Assembly (NCBI GenBank): GCA_033782935.1
Contig: JAWQEG010000488.1
Location: 744,001 to 808,000 of the forward strand
Direction of reading: 5' to 3'
Source: Petrolisthes cinctipes
Taxonomy: Eukaryota > Arthropoda > Malacostraca > Decapoda > Porcellanidae
DNA: 64,000 bases
The translations under genes were made by a program, and so were the position numbers. This document shows, one piece after another, positions 37,708-52,500 of the stretch. Under the pieces are notes generated by a model that was given only the letters and a program-made list of their open reading frames with translations, did not search any database and was not told the DNA's origin. Within the stretch, counting starts at the first letter, position 1. Each line of letters opens with the position of its first letter.

Positions 37708-40700
37708 ATCTGTACATGCCTACTCCGTGTTAGAGTATTTTCAAAATACAGGCCAAAAACATACTGAAAATCGATCTTTTAGGTGCCCAAAAGTCGATAT
37801 GTGCATGCATCTTCTGTACCCGTTTATATCTCAAATTCTGGCCCTAAACACCCGAAAATTCGATATTTTGGGGTCCCAGAAGCAATCTGTACATGCCTAC
37901 TCAGTGTTAGAGTATTTTCAAAATTCAGGCCAAAACATGCTGAAAATCGATATTTTTGGTGCCCAAAGTCAATATGTGCATGTACCTTCTGTACCCGTTT
38001 ATATCTCAAATTCAGGCTCAAAACACCCGAAAATTCAATATTTTGGGGTCCAAGAAGCAATCTGTACATGCCTACTCAGTGCTAGAATATTTTCAAAATA
38101 TAGGCTAAAAACATGCTAAAAATCGATCTTTTAGGTGCCAAAAAGTCGATATCTCAAATTCAGTCCCAAAACACCCGAAAATTCGATATTTAGGGGTCCC
38201 AGAAGCGATCTGTACATGCCTACTCCGTATTAGGGTATTTTCAAAATACATGCTCAAAACATACTGAAAATCGATCTTTTAGGTGCACAAAAGTCGATAT
38301 GTGTATGCATCTTCAGTACCCGTTTATATCTCAAATTCAGGCTCAAAACACTCGAAAATTCAATATTTTGGGGTCCCAGAAGCAATCTATACATGCCTAC
38401 TCAGTGTTAGAGTATTTTCAAAATACAGGCCCAAAACATGCTGAAAATCGATATTTTAGATGCCCAAAGTCAATATGTGCATGTATCTTCTGTACCCGTT
38501 TATATCTCAAATTCAGGCTCAAAACACCCGAAAATTCAATATTTTGGGGTCCCAGAAGCAATCTGTACATGCCTACACAGTGCTAGAATATTTTCAAAAT
38601 ATAGGCTAAAAACATGCTAAAAATCGACATTTTAGGTGCCAAAAAATCGATATCTCAAATTCAGTCCCAAAACACCCGAAAATTCGATATTTAGAGGTCC
38701 CAGAAGGTATCTGTACATGCCTACTCCGTGATAGAGTATTTTCAAAATACAGGCCAGAAACATACTGAAAATCGATCTTTTAGGTGCCCAAAAGTCGATA
38801 TGTGCATGCATCTTCTGTACCCGTTTATATCTCAAATTCTGGCCCTAAACACCCGAAAATTCGATATTTTGGGGTCCCAGAAGCGATCTGTACATGCCTA
38901 CTCCGTGTTAGAGTATTTTCAAAATACATGCTCAAAACATACTGATAATCGATCTTTTAGGTGCACAAAAGTCGATATGTGCATGCATCTTCAGTACCCG
39001 TTTATATCTCAAATTCAGGCTCAAAACACCCGAAAATTCAATATTTTGGGGTCCCAGAAGCAATCTGTACATGCCTACTCAGTGCTAGAATATTTTCAAA
39101 ATATAGGCTAAAAACATGCTGAAAATCGATCTTTTAGGTGCCAAAAAGTCGATATCTCAAATTCAGTCCCAAAACACCCGAAAATTCCATATTTAGGGGT
39201 CCCAGAAGCGATCTGTACATGCCTACTCCGTGTTAGAGTATTTTCAAAATACATGCTCAAAACATACTGAAAATCGATCTTTTAGGTGCACAAAAGTCGA
39301 TATGTGCATGCATCTTCAGTACCCGTTTATATCTTAAATTCAGGCTCAAAACACCCGAAAATTCAATATTTTGGGGTCCCAGAAGCAATCTGTACATGCC
39401 TACTCAGTGTTAGAGTATTTTCAAAATACAGGCCCAAAACATGCTGAAAATCGATATTTTAGATGCCCAAAGTCAATATGTGCATGTATCTTCTGTACCC
39501 GTTTATATCTCAAATTCAGGCTCAAAACACCCGAAAATTCAATATTTTGGGGTCCCAGAAGCAATCTGTACATGCCTACACAGTGCTAGAATATTTTCAA
39601 AATATAGGCTAAAAACATGCTAAAAATCGACATTTTAGGTGCCAAAAAATCGATATCTCAAATTCAGTCCCAAAACACCCGAAAATTCGATATTTAGAGG
39701 TCCCAGAAGGTATCTGTACATGCCTACTCCGTGTTAGAGTATTTTCAAAATACAGGCCAAAAACATACTGAAAATCGATCTTTTCGGTGCACAAAAGTCG
39801 ATATGTGCATGCATCTTCTGTACCCGTTTATATCTCAAATTCTGGCCCTAAACACCCGAAAATTCGATATTTTGGGGTCCCCGAAGCGATCTGTACATGC
39901 CTACTCCGTGTTAGAGTATTTTCAAATTTCAGGCCTAAAACATGCTGAAAATCGATATTTTTGGTGCCCAAAGTCAATATGTGCATGTATCTTCTGTACC
40001 CGTTTATATCTCAAATTCAGGCTCAAAACACCCGAAAATTCAATATTTTGGGGTCCCAGAAGCAATCTGTACATGCCTACTCAGTGCTAGAATATTTTCA
40101 AAATATAGGCTAAAAACATGCTAAAAATCGATCTTTTAGGTGCCAAAAAGTCGATATCTCAAATTCAGTCCCAAAACACCCGAAAATTCGATATTTAGGG
40201 GTCCCAGAAGCGATCTGTACATGCCTACTCCGTATTAGGGTATTTTCAAAATACATGCTCAAAACATACTGAAAATCGATCTTTTAGGTGCACAAAAGTC
40301 GATATGTGTATGCATCTTCAGTACCCGTTTATATCTCAAATTCAGGCTCAAAACACTCGAAAATTCAATATTTTGGGGTCCCAGAAGCAATCTATACATG
40401 CCTACTCAGTGTTAGAGTATTTTCAAAATACAGGCCCAAAACATGCTGAAAATCGATATTTTAGATGCCCAAAGTCAATATGTGCATGTATCTTCTGTAC
40501 CCGTTTATATCTCAAATTCAGGCTCAAAACACCCGAAAATTCAATTTTTTCGGGTCCCAGAAGCAATCTGTACATGCCTACACAGTGCTAGAATATTTTC
40601 AAAATATAGGCTAAAAACATGCTAAAAATCGACATTTTAGGTGCCAAAAAATCGATATCTCAAATTCAGTCCCAAAACACCCGAAAATTCGATATTTAGA

Positions 40701-43700
40701 GGTCCCAGAAGGTATCTGTACATGCCTACTCCGTGATAAAGTATTTTCAAAATACAGGCCAGAAACATACTGAAAATCGATCTTTTAGGTGCCCAAAATT
40801 CGATATGTGCATGCATCTTCTGTACCCGTTTATATCTCAAATTCTGGCCCTAAACACCCGAAAATTCGATATTTTGGGGTCCCAGAAGCGATCTGTACAT
40901 GCCTACTCCGTGTTAGAGTATTTTCAAAATACATGCTCAAAACATACTGATAATCGATCTTTTAGGTGCACAAAAGTCGATATGTGCATGCATCTTCAGT
41001 ACCCGTTTATATCTCAAATTCAGGCTCAAAACACCCGAAAATTCAATATTTTGGGGTCCCAGAAGCAATCTGTACATGCCTACACAGTGCTAGAATATTT
41101 TCAAAATATAGGCTAAAAACATGCTAAAAATCGACATTTTAGGTGCCAAAAAATCGATATCTCAAATTCAGTCCCAAAACACCCGAAATTTCGATATTTA
41201 GAGGTCCCAGAAGGTATCTGTACATGCTTACTCCGTGTTAGAGTATTTTCAAAATACAGGCCAAAAACATACTGAAAATCGATCTTTTATTTCCACAAAA
41301 GTCGATATATGCATGCATCTTCTGTACCCGTTTATATCTCAAATTCTGGCCCTAAACACCCGAAAATTCGATATTTTGGGGTCCCAGAAGCGATCTGTAC
41401 ATGCATACTCCGTGTTAGAGTATTTTCAAAATTCAGGCCCAAAACATGCTGAAAAACGATATTTTTGGTGCCCAAAGTCAATATGTGCATGTATCTTCTG
41501 TACCCGTTTATATCTCAAATTCAGGCTCAAAACACCCGAAAATTCAATATTTTGGGGTCCCAGAAGCAATCTGTACATGCCTACTCAGTGCTAGAATATT
41601 TTCAAAATATAGGCTAAAAACATGCTGAAAATCGATCTTTTAGGTGCCAAAAAGTCGATATCTCAAATTCAGTCCCAAAACACCCGAAAATTCGATATTT
41701 AGGGGTCCCAGAAGCGATCTGTACATGCCTACTCCGTGTTAGAGTATTTTCAAAATACATGCTCAAAACATACTGAAAATCGATCTTTTAGGTGCACAAA
41801 AGTCGATATGTGCATGCATCTTCAGTACCCGTTTATATCTTAAATTCAGGCTCAAAACACCCGAAAATTCAATATTTTGGGGTCCCAGAAGCAATCTGTA
41901 CATGCCTACTCAGTGTTAGAGTATTTTCAAAATACAGGCCCAAAACATGCTGAAAATCGATATTTTAGATGCCCAAAGTCAATATGTGCATGTATCTTCT
42001 GTACCCGTTTATATCTCAAATTCAGGCTCAAAACACCCGAAAATTCAATATTTTGGGGTCCCAGAAGCAATCTGTACATGCCTACACAGTGCTAGAATAT
42101 TTTCAAAATATAGGCTAAAAACATGCTAAAAATCGACATTTTAGGTGCCAAAAAATCGATATCTCAAATTCAGTCCCAAAACACCCGAAAATTCGATATT
42201 TAGAGGTCCCAGAAAGTATCTGTACATGCCTACTCCGTGTTAGAGTATTTTCAAAATACAGGCCAAAAACATACTGAAAATCGATCTTTTCGGTGCACAA
42301 AAGTCGATATGTGCATGCATCTTCTGTACCCGTTTATATCTCAAATTCTGGCCCTAAACACCCGAAAATTCGATATTTTGGGGTCCCAGAAGCGATCTGT
42401 ACATGCCTACTCCGTGTTAGAGTATTTTCAAATTTCAGGCCTAAAACATGCTGAAAATCGATATTTTTGGTGCCCAAAGTCAATATGTGCATGTATCTTC
42501 TGTACCCGTTTATATCTCAAATTCAGGCTCAAAACACCCGAAAATTCAATATTTTGGGGTCCCAGAAGCAATCTGTACATGCCTACTCAGTGCTAGAATA
42601 TTTTCAAAATATAGGCTAAAAACATGCTAAAAATCGACATTTTAGGTGCCATAAAATCGATTTCTCAAATTCAGTCCCAAAACACCCGAAAATTCGATAT
42701 TTAGAAATCCCAGAAGGTATCTGTACATGCTTACTTCGTGTTAGAGTATTTTCAAAATACAGGCCAAAAACATACTGAAAATCGATCTTTTATTTGCCCA
42801 AAAGTCGATATGTGCATGCATCTTCTGTACCCGTTTATATCTCAAATTCTGGCCCTAAACACCCGAAAATTCGATATTTTGGGGTCCCAGAAGCGATCTG
42901 TACATGCCTACACAGTGCTAGAATATTTTCAAAATATAGGCTAAAAACATGCTAAAAATCGACATTTTAGGTGCCAAAAAATCGATATCTCAAATTCAGT
43001 CCCAAAACACTCGAAAATTCGATATTTAGAGGTCCCAGAAGGTATCTGTACATGCCTACTCCGTGTTAGAGTATTTTCAAAATACAGGCCAAAAACATAC
43101 TGAAAATCGATCTTTTAGGTGCCCAAAAGTCGATATGTGTATGCATCTTCAGTACCCGTTTATATCTCAAATTCAGGCTCAAAACACCCGAAAATTCGAT
43201 ATTTAGAGGTCCCAGAAGGTATCTGTACATGCCTACTCCGTCATAGAGTATTTTCAAAATACAGGCCAAAAACATACTGAAAATCGATCTTTTAGGTGCC
43301 CAAAATTCGATATGTGCATGCATCTTCTGTACCCGTTTATATCTCAAATTCTGGCCCAAAACACCCGAAAATTCAATATTTTGGGGTCCCAGAAGCAATC
43401 TGTACATGCCTACTCCGTGTTAGAGTATTTTCAAAATTCAGGCCCAAAACATGCTGAAAAACGATATTTTTGGTGCTTAAAGTCAATATGTGCATGTATC
43501 TTCTGTACCCGTTTATATCTCAAATTCAGGCTCAAAACACCCGAAAATTCAATATTTTGGGGTCCCAGAAGCAATCTGTACATGCCTACACAGTGCTAGA
43601 ATATTTTAAAAATATAGGCTAAAAACATGCTAAAAATCGACATTTTAGGTGCCAAAAAATCGATATCTCAAATTCAGTCCCAAAACACTCGAAAATTCGA

Positions 43701-44790
43701 TATTTAGAGGTCCCAGAAGGTATCTGTACATGCCTACTCCGTGTTAGAGTATTTTCAAAATTAAGGCCAAAAACATACTGAAAATCGATCTTTTAGGTGC
43801 CCAAAAGTCGATATGTGTATGCATCTTCAATACCCGTTTATATCTCAAATTCAGGCTCAAAACACTCGAAAATTCAATATTTTGGGGTCCCAGAAGCAAT
43901 CTGTACATGCCTACTCAGTGTTAGAATATTTTCAAAATACAGGCCCATAACATGCTGAAAATCGATATTTTAGATGCCCAAAGTCAATATGTGCATGTAT
44001 CTTCTGTACCCGTTTATATCTCAAATTCAGGCTCAAAACACCCGAAAATTCAATATTTTCGGGTCCCAGAAGCAATCTGTACATGCCTACACAGTGCTAG
44101 AATATTTTCAAAATATAGGCTAAAAACATGCTAAAAATCGACATTTTAGGTGCCAAAAAATCGATATCTCAAATTCAGTCCCAAAACACCCGAAAATTCG
44201 ATATTTAGAGGTCCCAGAAGGTATCTGTACATGCCTACTCCGTGATAGAGTATTTTCAAAATACAGGCCAAAAACATACTGAAAATCGATCTTTTAGGTG
44301 CCAAAAAGTCGATATCTCAAATTCAGTCCCAAAACACCAAAAAATTCGATATTTAGGGGTCCCAGAAGCGATCTGTACATGCCTACTCCGTGTTAGAGTA
44401 TTTTCAAAATACATGCTCAAAACATACTGAAAATCGATCTTTTAGGTGCATAAAAGTCGATATGTGCATGCATCTTCAGTACCCGTTTATATCTCAAATT
44501 CAGGCTCAAAACACCCGAAAATTCAATATTTTGGGGTCCCAGAAGCAATCTGTACATGCCTACACAGTGCTAGAATATTTTCAAAATATATGCTAAAAAC
44601 ATGCTAAAAATCGACATTTTAGGTGCCAAAAAATCGATATCTCAAATTCAGTCCCAAAACACCCGAAAATTCGATATTTAGAGGTCCCAGAAGCGATCTG
44701 TACATGCTTACTCCGTGTTAGAGTATTTTCAAAATACAGGCCAAAAATATACTAAAAATCGATCTTTTAGGTGCACAAAAGTTGATATGT
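37708..44790 (+). repeat. Irregular segment with copies at +2005 and +2506
   Basis: Still satellite throughout, with regular trimers mixed with partial ones. About 38220-39070 recurs at +2005 (40225-41075), sharing CCGTATTAGGG, ATGTGTATGCATC, CACTCGAAAA and CCGTGATA. About 39230-40130 recurs at +2506 (41736-42636), sharing ATATCTTAAATTCAGG and TTTTCGGTGCAC. Between 42.9 and 44.8 kb the order of monomers is least regular. A 5-bp net insertion (ATGTGATGCCCATGC) near 44790 is seen nowhere else. Confidence 0.72.
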
Positions 44791-46870
44791 GATGCCCATG
44801 CATCTTCTGTACCCGTTTATATCTCAAATTCTGGCCCTAAACACCCGAAAATTCGATATTTTGGGGTCCCAGAAGCGATCTGTACATGCCTACTCCGTGT
44901 TAGAGTATTTTCAAAATTCAGGCCCAAAACATGCTGAAAAACGATATTTTTGGTGCCCAAAGTCAATATGTGCATGTATCTTCTGTACCCGTTTATATCT
45001 CAAATTCAGGCCCAAAACACCCGAAAATTCAATATTTTGGGGTCCCAGAAGCAATCTGTACATGCCTACTCAGTGCTTGAATATTTTCAAAATATAGGCT
45101 AAAAACATGCTGAAAATCGATCTTTTAGGTACCAAAAAGTCGATATCTCAAATTCAGTCCCAAAACACCCGAAAATTCGATATTTAGGGGTCCCAGAAGC
45201 GATCTGTACATGCCTACTCCGTGTTAGAGTATTTTCAAAATACATGCTCAAAACATGCTGAAAATCGATATTTTAGATGCCCAAAGTCAATATGTGCATG
45301 TATCTTCTGTACCCGTTTATATCTCAAATTCAGGCTCAAAACACCCGAAAATTCAATATTTTGGGGTCCCAGAAGCAATCTGTACATGCCTAAACAGTGC
45401 TAGAATATTTTCAAAATATAGGCTAAAAACATGCTAAAAATCGACATTTTAGGTGCCAAAAAATCGATATCTCAAATTCAGTCTTAAAACACCAGAAAAT
45501 TCGATATTTAGAGGTCCCAGAAGGTATCTGTACATGCTTACTCCGTGTTAGAGTATTTTCAAAATTCAGGCCCAAAACATGCTGAAAAACGATATTTTTG
45601 GTGCCCAAAGTCAATATGTGCATGTATCTTCTGTACCCGTTTATATCTCAAATTCAGGCTCAAAACACCCGAAAATTCAATATTTTGGGGTCCCAGAAGC
45701 AATCTGTACATGCCTACTCAGTGCTAAAATATTTTCAAAATATAGGCTAAAAACATGCTGAAAATCGATCTTTTAGGTGCCAAAAAGTCGATATCTCAAA
45801 TTCAGTCCCAAAACACCCGAAAATTCGATATTTAGGGGTCCCAGAAGCGATCTGTACATGCCTACTCCGTGTTAGAGTATTTTCAAAATACATGCTCAAA
45901 ACATACTGAAAATCGATCTTTTAGGTGCACAAAAGTCGATATGTGCATGCATCTTCAGTACCCGTTTATATCTCAAATTCAGGCTCAAAACACCCGAAAA
46001 TTCAATATTTTGGGGTCCCAGAAGCAATCTGTACATGCCTACTCAGTGTTAGAGTATTTTCAAAAAACAGGCCCAAAACATGCTGAAAATCGATATTTTA
46101 GATGCCCAAAGTCAATATGTGCATGTATCTTCTGTACCCGTTTATATCTCAAATTCAGGCTCAAAACACCCGAAAATTCAATATTTTGGGGTCCCAGAAG
46201 CAATCTGTACATGCCTAAACAGTGCTAGAATATTTTCAAAATGTAGGCTAAAAACATGCTAAAAATCGACATTTTAGGTGCCAAAAAATCGATATCTCAA
46301 ATTCAGTCCCAAAACACCCGAAAATTCGATATTTAGAGGTCCCAGAAGGTATCTGTACATGACTACTCCGTGTTAGAGTATTTTCAAAATACAGGCCAAA
46401 AACATACTGAAAATCGATCTTTTAGGTGCACAAAAGTCGATATGTGCATGCATCATCTGTACCCGTTTATATCTCAAATTCTGGCCCTAAACACCCGAAA
46501 ATTCGATATTTTGGGGTCCCAGAAGCCATCTGTACATGCCTACTCCGTGTTAGAGTATTTTCAAATTTCAGGCCTAAAACATGCTGAAAATCGATATTTT
46601 TGGTGCCCAAAGTCAATATGTGCATGTATCTTCTGTACCCGTTTATATCTCAAATTCAGGCTCAAAACACCCGAAAATTCAATATTTTGGGGTCCCAGAA
46701 GCAATCTGTACATGCCTACTCAGTGCTAGAATATTTTCAAAATATAGGCTAAAAACATGCTAAAAATCGACATTTTAGGTGCCAAAAAATCGATATCTCA
46801 AATTCAGTCCCAAAACACCCGAAAATTCGATATTTAGAGGTCCCAGAAGGTATCTGTACATGCTTACTCC

Positions 46871-49521
46871 GTGTTAGAGTATTTTCAAAATACAGGCCAA
46901 AAACATACTGAAAATCGATCTTTTATTTGCCCAAAAGTCGATATGTGCATGCATCTTCTGTACCCGTTTATATCTCAAATTCTGGCCCTAAACACCCGAA
47001 AATTCGATATTTTGGGGTCCCAGAAGCGATCTGTACATGCCTACTCCGTGTTAGAGTATTTTCAAAATTCAGGCCCAAAACATGCTGAAAAACGATATTT
47101 TAGATGCCCAAAGTCAATATCTCAAATTCAGTCCCAAAACACCCAAAAATTCGATATTTAGGGGTCCCAGAAGCGATCTGTACATGCCTACTCCGTGTTA
47201 GAGTATTTTCAAAATACATGCTCAAAACATACTGAAAATCGATCTTTTAGGTGCACAAAAGTCGATATGTGTATGCATCTTCAGTACCCGTTTTTATCTC
47301 AAATTCAGGCTCAAAACACTCGAAAATTCAATATTTTGGGGTCCCAGAAGCAATCTGTACATGCCTACTCAGTGTTAGAGTATTTTCAAAATACAGGCCC
47401 AAAACATGCTGAAAATCGATATTTTAGATGCCCAAAGTCAATATGTGCATGTATCTTTTGTACCCGTTTATATCTCAAATTCAGGCTCAAAACACCCGAA
47501 AATTCAATATTTTGGGGTCCCAGAAGCAATCTGTACATGCCTACACAGTGCTAGAATATTTTCAAAATATAGGCTAAAAACATGCTAAAAATCGACATTT
47601 TAGGTGCCAAAAAATCGATATCTCAAATTCAGTCCCAAAACACCCGAAAATTCGATATTTAGAGGTCCCAGAAGGTATCTGTACATGCCTAGTCCGTGTT
47701 AGAGTATTTTCAAAATACAGGCCAAAAACATACTGAAAATCGATCTTTTAGGTGCACAAAAGTCGATATGTGCATGCATCTTCTGTACCCGTTTATATCT
47801 CAAATTCTGGCCCTAAGCACCCGAAAATTCGATATTTTGGGTTCCCAGAAGCGATCTGTACATGCCTACTCCGTATTAGAGTATTTTCAAATTTCAGGCC
47901 TAAAACATGCTGAAAATCGATATTTTTGGTGCCCAAAGTCAATATGTGCATGTAATTTCTGTACCCGTTTATATTTCAAATTCAGGCTCAAAACACCCGA
48001 AAATTCAATATTTTGGGGTCCCAGAAGCAATCTGTACATGCCTACTCAGTGCTAGAATATTTTCAAAATATAGGCTAAAAACATGCTAAAAATCGACATT
48101 TTAGGTGCCAAAAAATCGATATCTCAAATTCAGTCCCAAAACACCCGAAAATTCGATATTTAGAGGTCCCAGAAGGTATCTGTACATGCTTACTCCGTGT
48201 TAGAGTATTTTCAAAATACAGGCCAAAAACATACTGAAAATCGATCTTTTATTTGCCCAAAAGTCGATATGTGCATGCATCTTCTGTACCCGTTTATATC
48301 TCAAATTCTGGCCCTAAACACCCGAAAATTCGATATTTTGGGGTCCCAGAAGCGATCTGTACATGCCTACTCCGTGTTAGAGTATTTTCAAAATTCAGGC
48401 CCAAAACATGCTGAAAATCGATATTTTAGATGCCCAAAGTCAATATCTCAAATTCAGTCCCAAAACACCCAAAAATTCGATATTTAGGGGTCCCAGAAGC
48501 GATCTGTACATGCCTACTCCGTGTTAGAGTATTTTCAAAATACATGCTCAAAACATACTGAAAATCGATCTTTTAGGTGCACAAAAGTCGATATGTGTAT
48601 GCATCTTCAGTACCCGTTTTTATCTCAAATTCAGGCTCAAAACACTCGAAAATTCAATATTTTGGGGTCCCAGAAGCAATCTGTACATGCCTACTCAGTG
48701 TTAGAGTATTTTCAAAATACAGGCCCAAAACATGCTGAAAATCGATATTTTAGATGCCCAAAGTCAATATGTGCATGTATCTTTTGTACCCGTTTATATC
48801 TCAAATTCAGGCTCAAAACACCCGAAAATTCAATATTTTGGGGTCCCAGAAGCAATCTGTACATGCCTACACAGTGCTAGAATATTTTCAAAATATAGGC
48901 TAAAAACATGCTAAAAATCGACATTTTAGGTGCAAAAAAATCGATATCTCAAATTCAGTCCCAAAACACCCGAAAATTCGATATTTAGAGGTCCCAGAAG
49001 GTATCTGTACATGCCTAGTCCGTGTTAGAGTATTTTCAAAATACAGGCCAAAAACATACTGAAAATCGATCTTTTAGGTGCACAAAAGTCGATATGTGCA
49101 TGCATCTTCTGTACCCGTTTATATCTCAAATTCTGGCCCTAAGCACCCGAAAATTCGATATTTTGGGTTCCCAGAAGCGATCTGTACATGCCTACTCCGT
49201 ATTAGAGTATTTTCAAATTTCAGGCCTAAAACATGCTGAAAATCGATATTTTTGGTGCCCAAAGTCAATATGTGCATGTAATTTCTGTACCCGTTTATAT
49301 TTCAAATTCAGGCTCAAAACACCCGAAAATTCAATATTTTGGGGTCCCAGAAGCAATCTGTACATGCCTACTCAGTGCTAGAATATTTTCAAAATATAGG
49401 CTAAAAACATGCTAAAAATCGACATTTTAGGTGCCAAAAAATCGATATCTCAAATTCAGTCCCAAAACACCCGAAAATTCGATATTTAGAGGTCCCAGAA
49501 GGTATCTGTACATGCTTACTC
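46871..49521 (+). repeat. 1326-bp tandem duplication
   Basis: Sequence from about 46871 recurs at 48197 (+1326). Shared variants are CTTTTATTTGCCC, CCCGTTTTTATCTC, TATCTTTTGTACCC, CCTAGTCCGTG, CCCTAAGCACCC, CATGTAATTTCTG and CCGTATTAGAG. The odd length (two trimers plus 324 bp) comes from a fused B/C monomer in each copy (AAGTCAATATCTCAAATTC near 47115 and 48440), which shortens one trimer by a monomer length. Confidence 0.83.
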
Positions 49522-52500
49522 CGTGTTAGAGTATTTTCAAAATACAGGCCAAAAACATACTGAAAATCGATCTTTTAGGTGCACAAAATTCGATATGTGC
49601 ATGCATCTTCTGTACCCGTTTATATCTCAAATTCTGGCCCTAAACACCCGAAAATTCGATATTTTGGGGTCCCAGAAGCGATCTGTACATGCCTACTCCG
49701 TGTTAGAGTATTTTCAAAATTCAGTCCCAAAACATGCTGAAAAACGATATTTTTGGTGCCCAAAGTCAATATGTGCATGTATCTTCTGTACCCGTTTATA
49801 TCTCAAATTCAGGCTCAAAACACCCGAAAATTCAATATTTTGGGGTCCCAGAAGCAATCTGTACATGCCTACTCAGTGCTAGAATATTTTCAAAATATAG
49901 GCTAAAAACATGCTGAAAATCGATCTTTTAGGTGCCAAAAAGTCGATATCTCAAATTCAGTCCCAAAACACTCGAAAATTCGATATTTAGAGGTCCCAGA
50001 AGGTATCTGTACATGCCTACTCCGTGTTAGAGTATTTTCAAAATACAGGCCAAAAACATACTGAAAATCGATCTTTTAGGTGCCCAAAAGTCGATATGTG
50101 TATGCATCTTCAGTACCCGTTTATATCTCAAATTCAGGCTCAAAACACTCGAAAATTCAATATTTTGGGGTCCCAGAAGCAATCTGTACATGCCTACTCA
50201 GTGTTAGAGTATTTTCAAAATACAGGCCCATAACATGCTGAAAATCGATATTTTAGATGTCCAAAGTCAATATGTGCATGTATCTTCTGTACCTGTTTAT
50301 ATCTCAAATTCAGGCTCAAAACACCCGAAAATTCAATATTTTGGGGTCCCAGAAGCAATCTGTACATGCCTACACAGTGCTAGAATATTTTCAAAATATA
50401 GGCTAAAAACATGCTAAAAACCGACATTTTAGGTGCCAAAAAATCGATATCTCAAATTCAGTCCCAAAACACCCGAAAATTCGATATTTAGAGGTCCCAG
50501 AAGGTATCTGTACATGCCTACTCCGTGATAGAGTATTTTCAAAATACAGGCCAAAGACATACTGAAAATCGATCTTTTAGGTGCCCAAAATTCGATATGT
50601 GCATGCATCTTCAGTACCCGTTTATATCTCAAATTCAGGCTCAAAACACCCGAAAATTCAATATTTTGGGGTCCCAGAAGAAATCTGTACATGCCTACTC
50701 AGTGTTAGAGTATTTTCAAAATACAGGCCCAAAACATGCTGAAAATCGATATTTTAGATGCCCAAAGTCAATATGTGCATGTATCTTCTGTACCCGTTTA
50801 TATCTCAAATTCAGGCTCAAAACACCCGAAAATTCAATATTTTGGGGTCCCAGAAGCAATCTGTACATGCCTACACAGTGCTAGAATATTTTCAAAATAT
50901 AGGCTAAAAACATGCTAAAAATCGACATTTTAGGTGCCAAAAAATCGATATCTCAAATTCAGTCCCAAAACACTCGAAAATTCGATATTTAGAGGTCCCA
51001 GAAGGTATCTGTACATGCCTACTCCGTGTTAGAGTATTTTCAAAATACAGGCCAAAAACATACTGAAAATCGATCTTTTAGGTGCCCAAAAGTCGATATG
51101 TGTATGCATCTTCAGTACCCGTTTATATCTCAAATTCAGGCTCAAAACACTCGAAAATTCAATATTTTGGGGTCCCAGAAGCAATCTGTACATGCCTACT
51201 CAGTGTTAGAGTATTTTCAAAATACAGGCCCAAAACATGCTGAAAATCGATATTTTAGATGCCCAAAGTCAATATGTGCATGTATCTTCTGTACCCGTTT
51301 ATATCTCAAATTCAGGCTCAAAACACCCGAAAATTCAATATTTTGGGGTCCCAGAAGCAATCTGTACATGCCTACACAGTGCTAGAATATTTTCAAAATA
51401 TAGGCTAAAAACATGCTAAAAATCGACATTTTAGGTGCCAAAAAATCGATATCTCAAATTCAGTCCCAAAACACCCGAAAATTCGATATTTAGAGGTCCC
51501 AGAAGGTATCTGTACATGCCTACTCCGTGATAGAGTATTTTCAAAATACAGGCCAAAAACATACTGAAAATCGATCTTTTAGGTGCCCAAAATTCGATAT
51601 GTGCATGCATCTTCTGTACCCGTTTATATCTCAAATTCTGGCCCAAAACACCCGAAAATTCGATATTTTGGGGTCCCAGAAGCGATCTGTACATGCCTAC
51701 TCCGTGTTAGAGTATTTTCAAAATTCAGGCCCAAAACATGCTGAAAAACGATATTTTTGGTGCCCAAAGTCAATATGTGCATGTATCTTCTGTACCCGTT
51801 TATATCTCAAATTCAGGCTCAAAACACCCGAAAATTCAATATTTTGGGGTCCCAGAAGCAATCTGTACATGCCTACACAGTGCTAGAATATTTTCAAAAT
51901 ATAGGCTAAAAACATGCTAAAAATCGACATTTTAGGTGCCAAAAAATCGATATCTCAAATTCAGTCCCAAAACACTCGAAAATTCGATATTTAGGGGTCC
52001 CAGAAGCGATCTGTACATGCCTATTCCGTGTTAGAGTATTTTCAAAATACATGCTCAAAACATACTGAAAATCGATCTTTTAGGTGCACAAAAGTCGATA
52101 TGTGCATGCATCTTCAGTACCCGTTTATATATCAATTTCAGGCTCAAAACACCCGAAAATTCAATATTTTGGGGTCCCAGAAGCAATCTGTACATGCCTA
52201 CTCAGTGTTAGAGTATTTTCAAAATACAGGCCCAAAACATGCTGAAAATCGATATTTTAGATGCCCAAAGTCAATATGTGCATGTATTTTATGTACCCGT
52301 TTATATCTCAAATTCAGGCTCAAAACACCCGAAAATTCAATATTTTGGGGTCCCAGAAGCAATCTGTACATGCCTACACAGTGCTAGAATATTTTCAAAA
52401 TATAGGCTAAAAACATGCTAAAAATCGACATTTTAGGTGCCAAAAAATCGATATCTCAAATTCAGTCCCAAAACACCCGAAAATTCGATATTTAGAGGTC

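Noticed and set aside
37824..43407. Minus-strand open frames of 67-113 codons (e.g. 37824-38069, 43066-43407)
   Set aside because: They lie antisense over the same monomers and appear only where local variants remove a stop. There is no sign of a gene.
44780..44800. Short insertion (ATGTGATGCCCATGC) as an element boundary
   Set aside because: It is a net gain of about five bases inside one A monomer with normal satellite on both sides, best read as a local indel.
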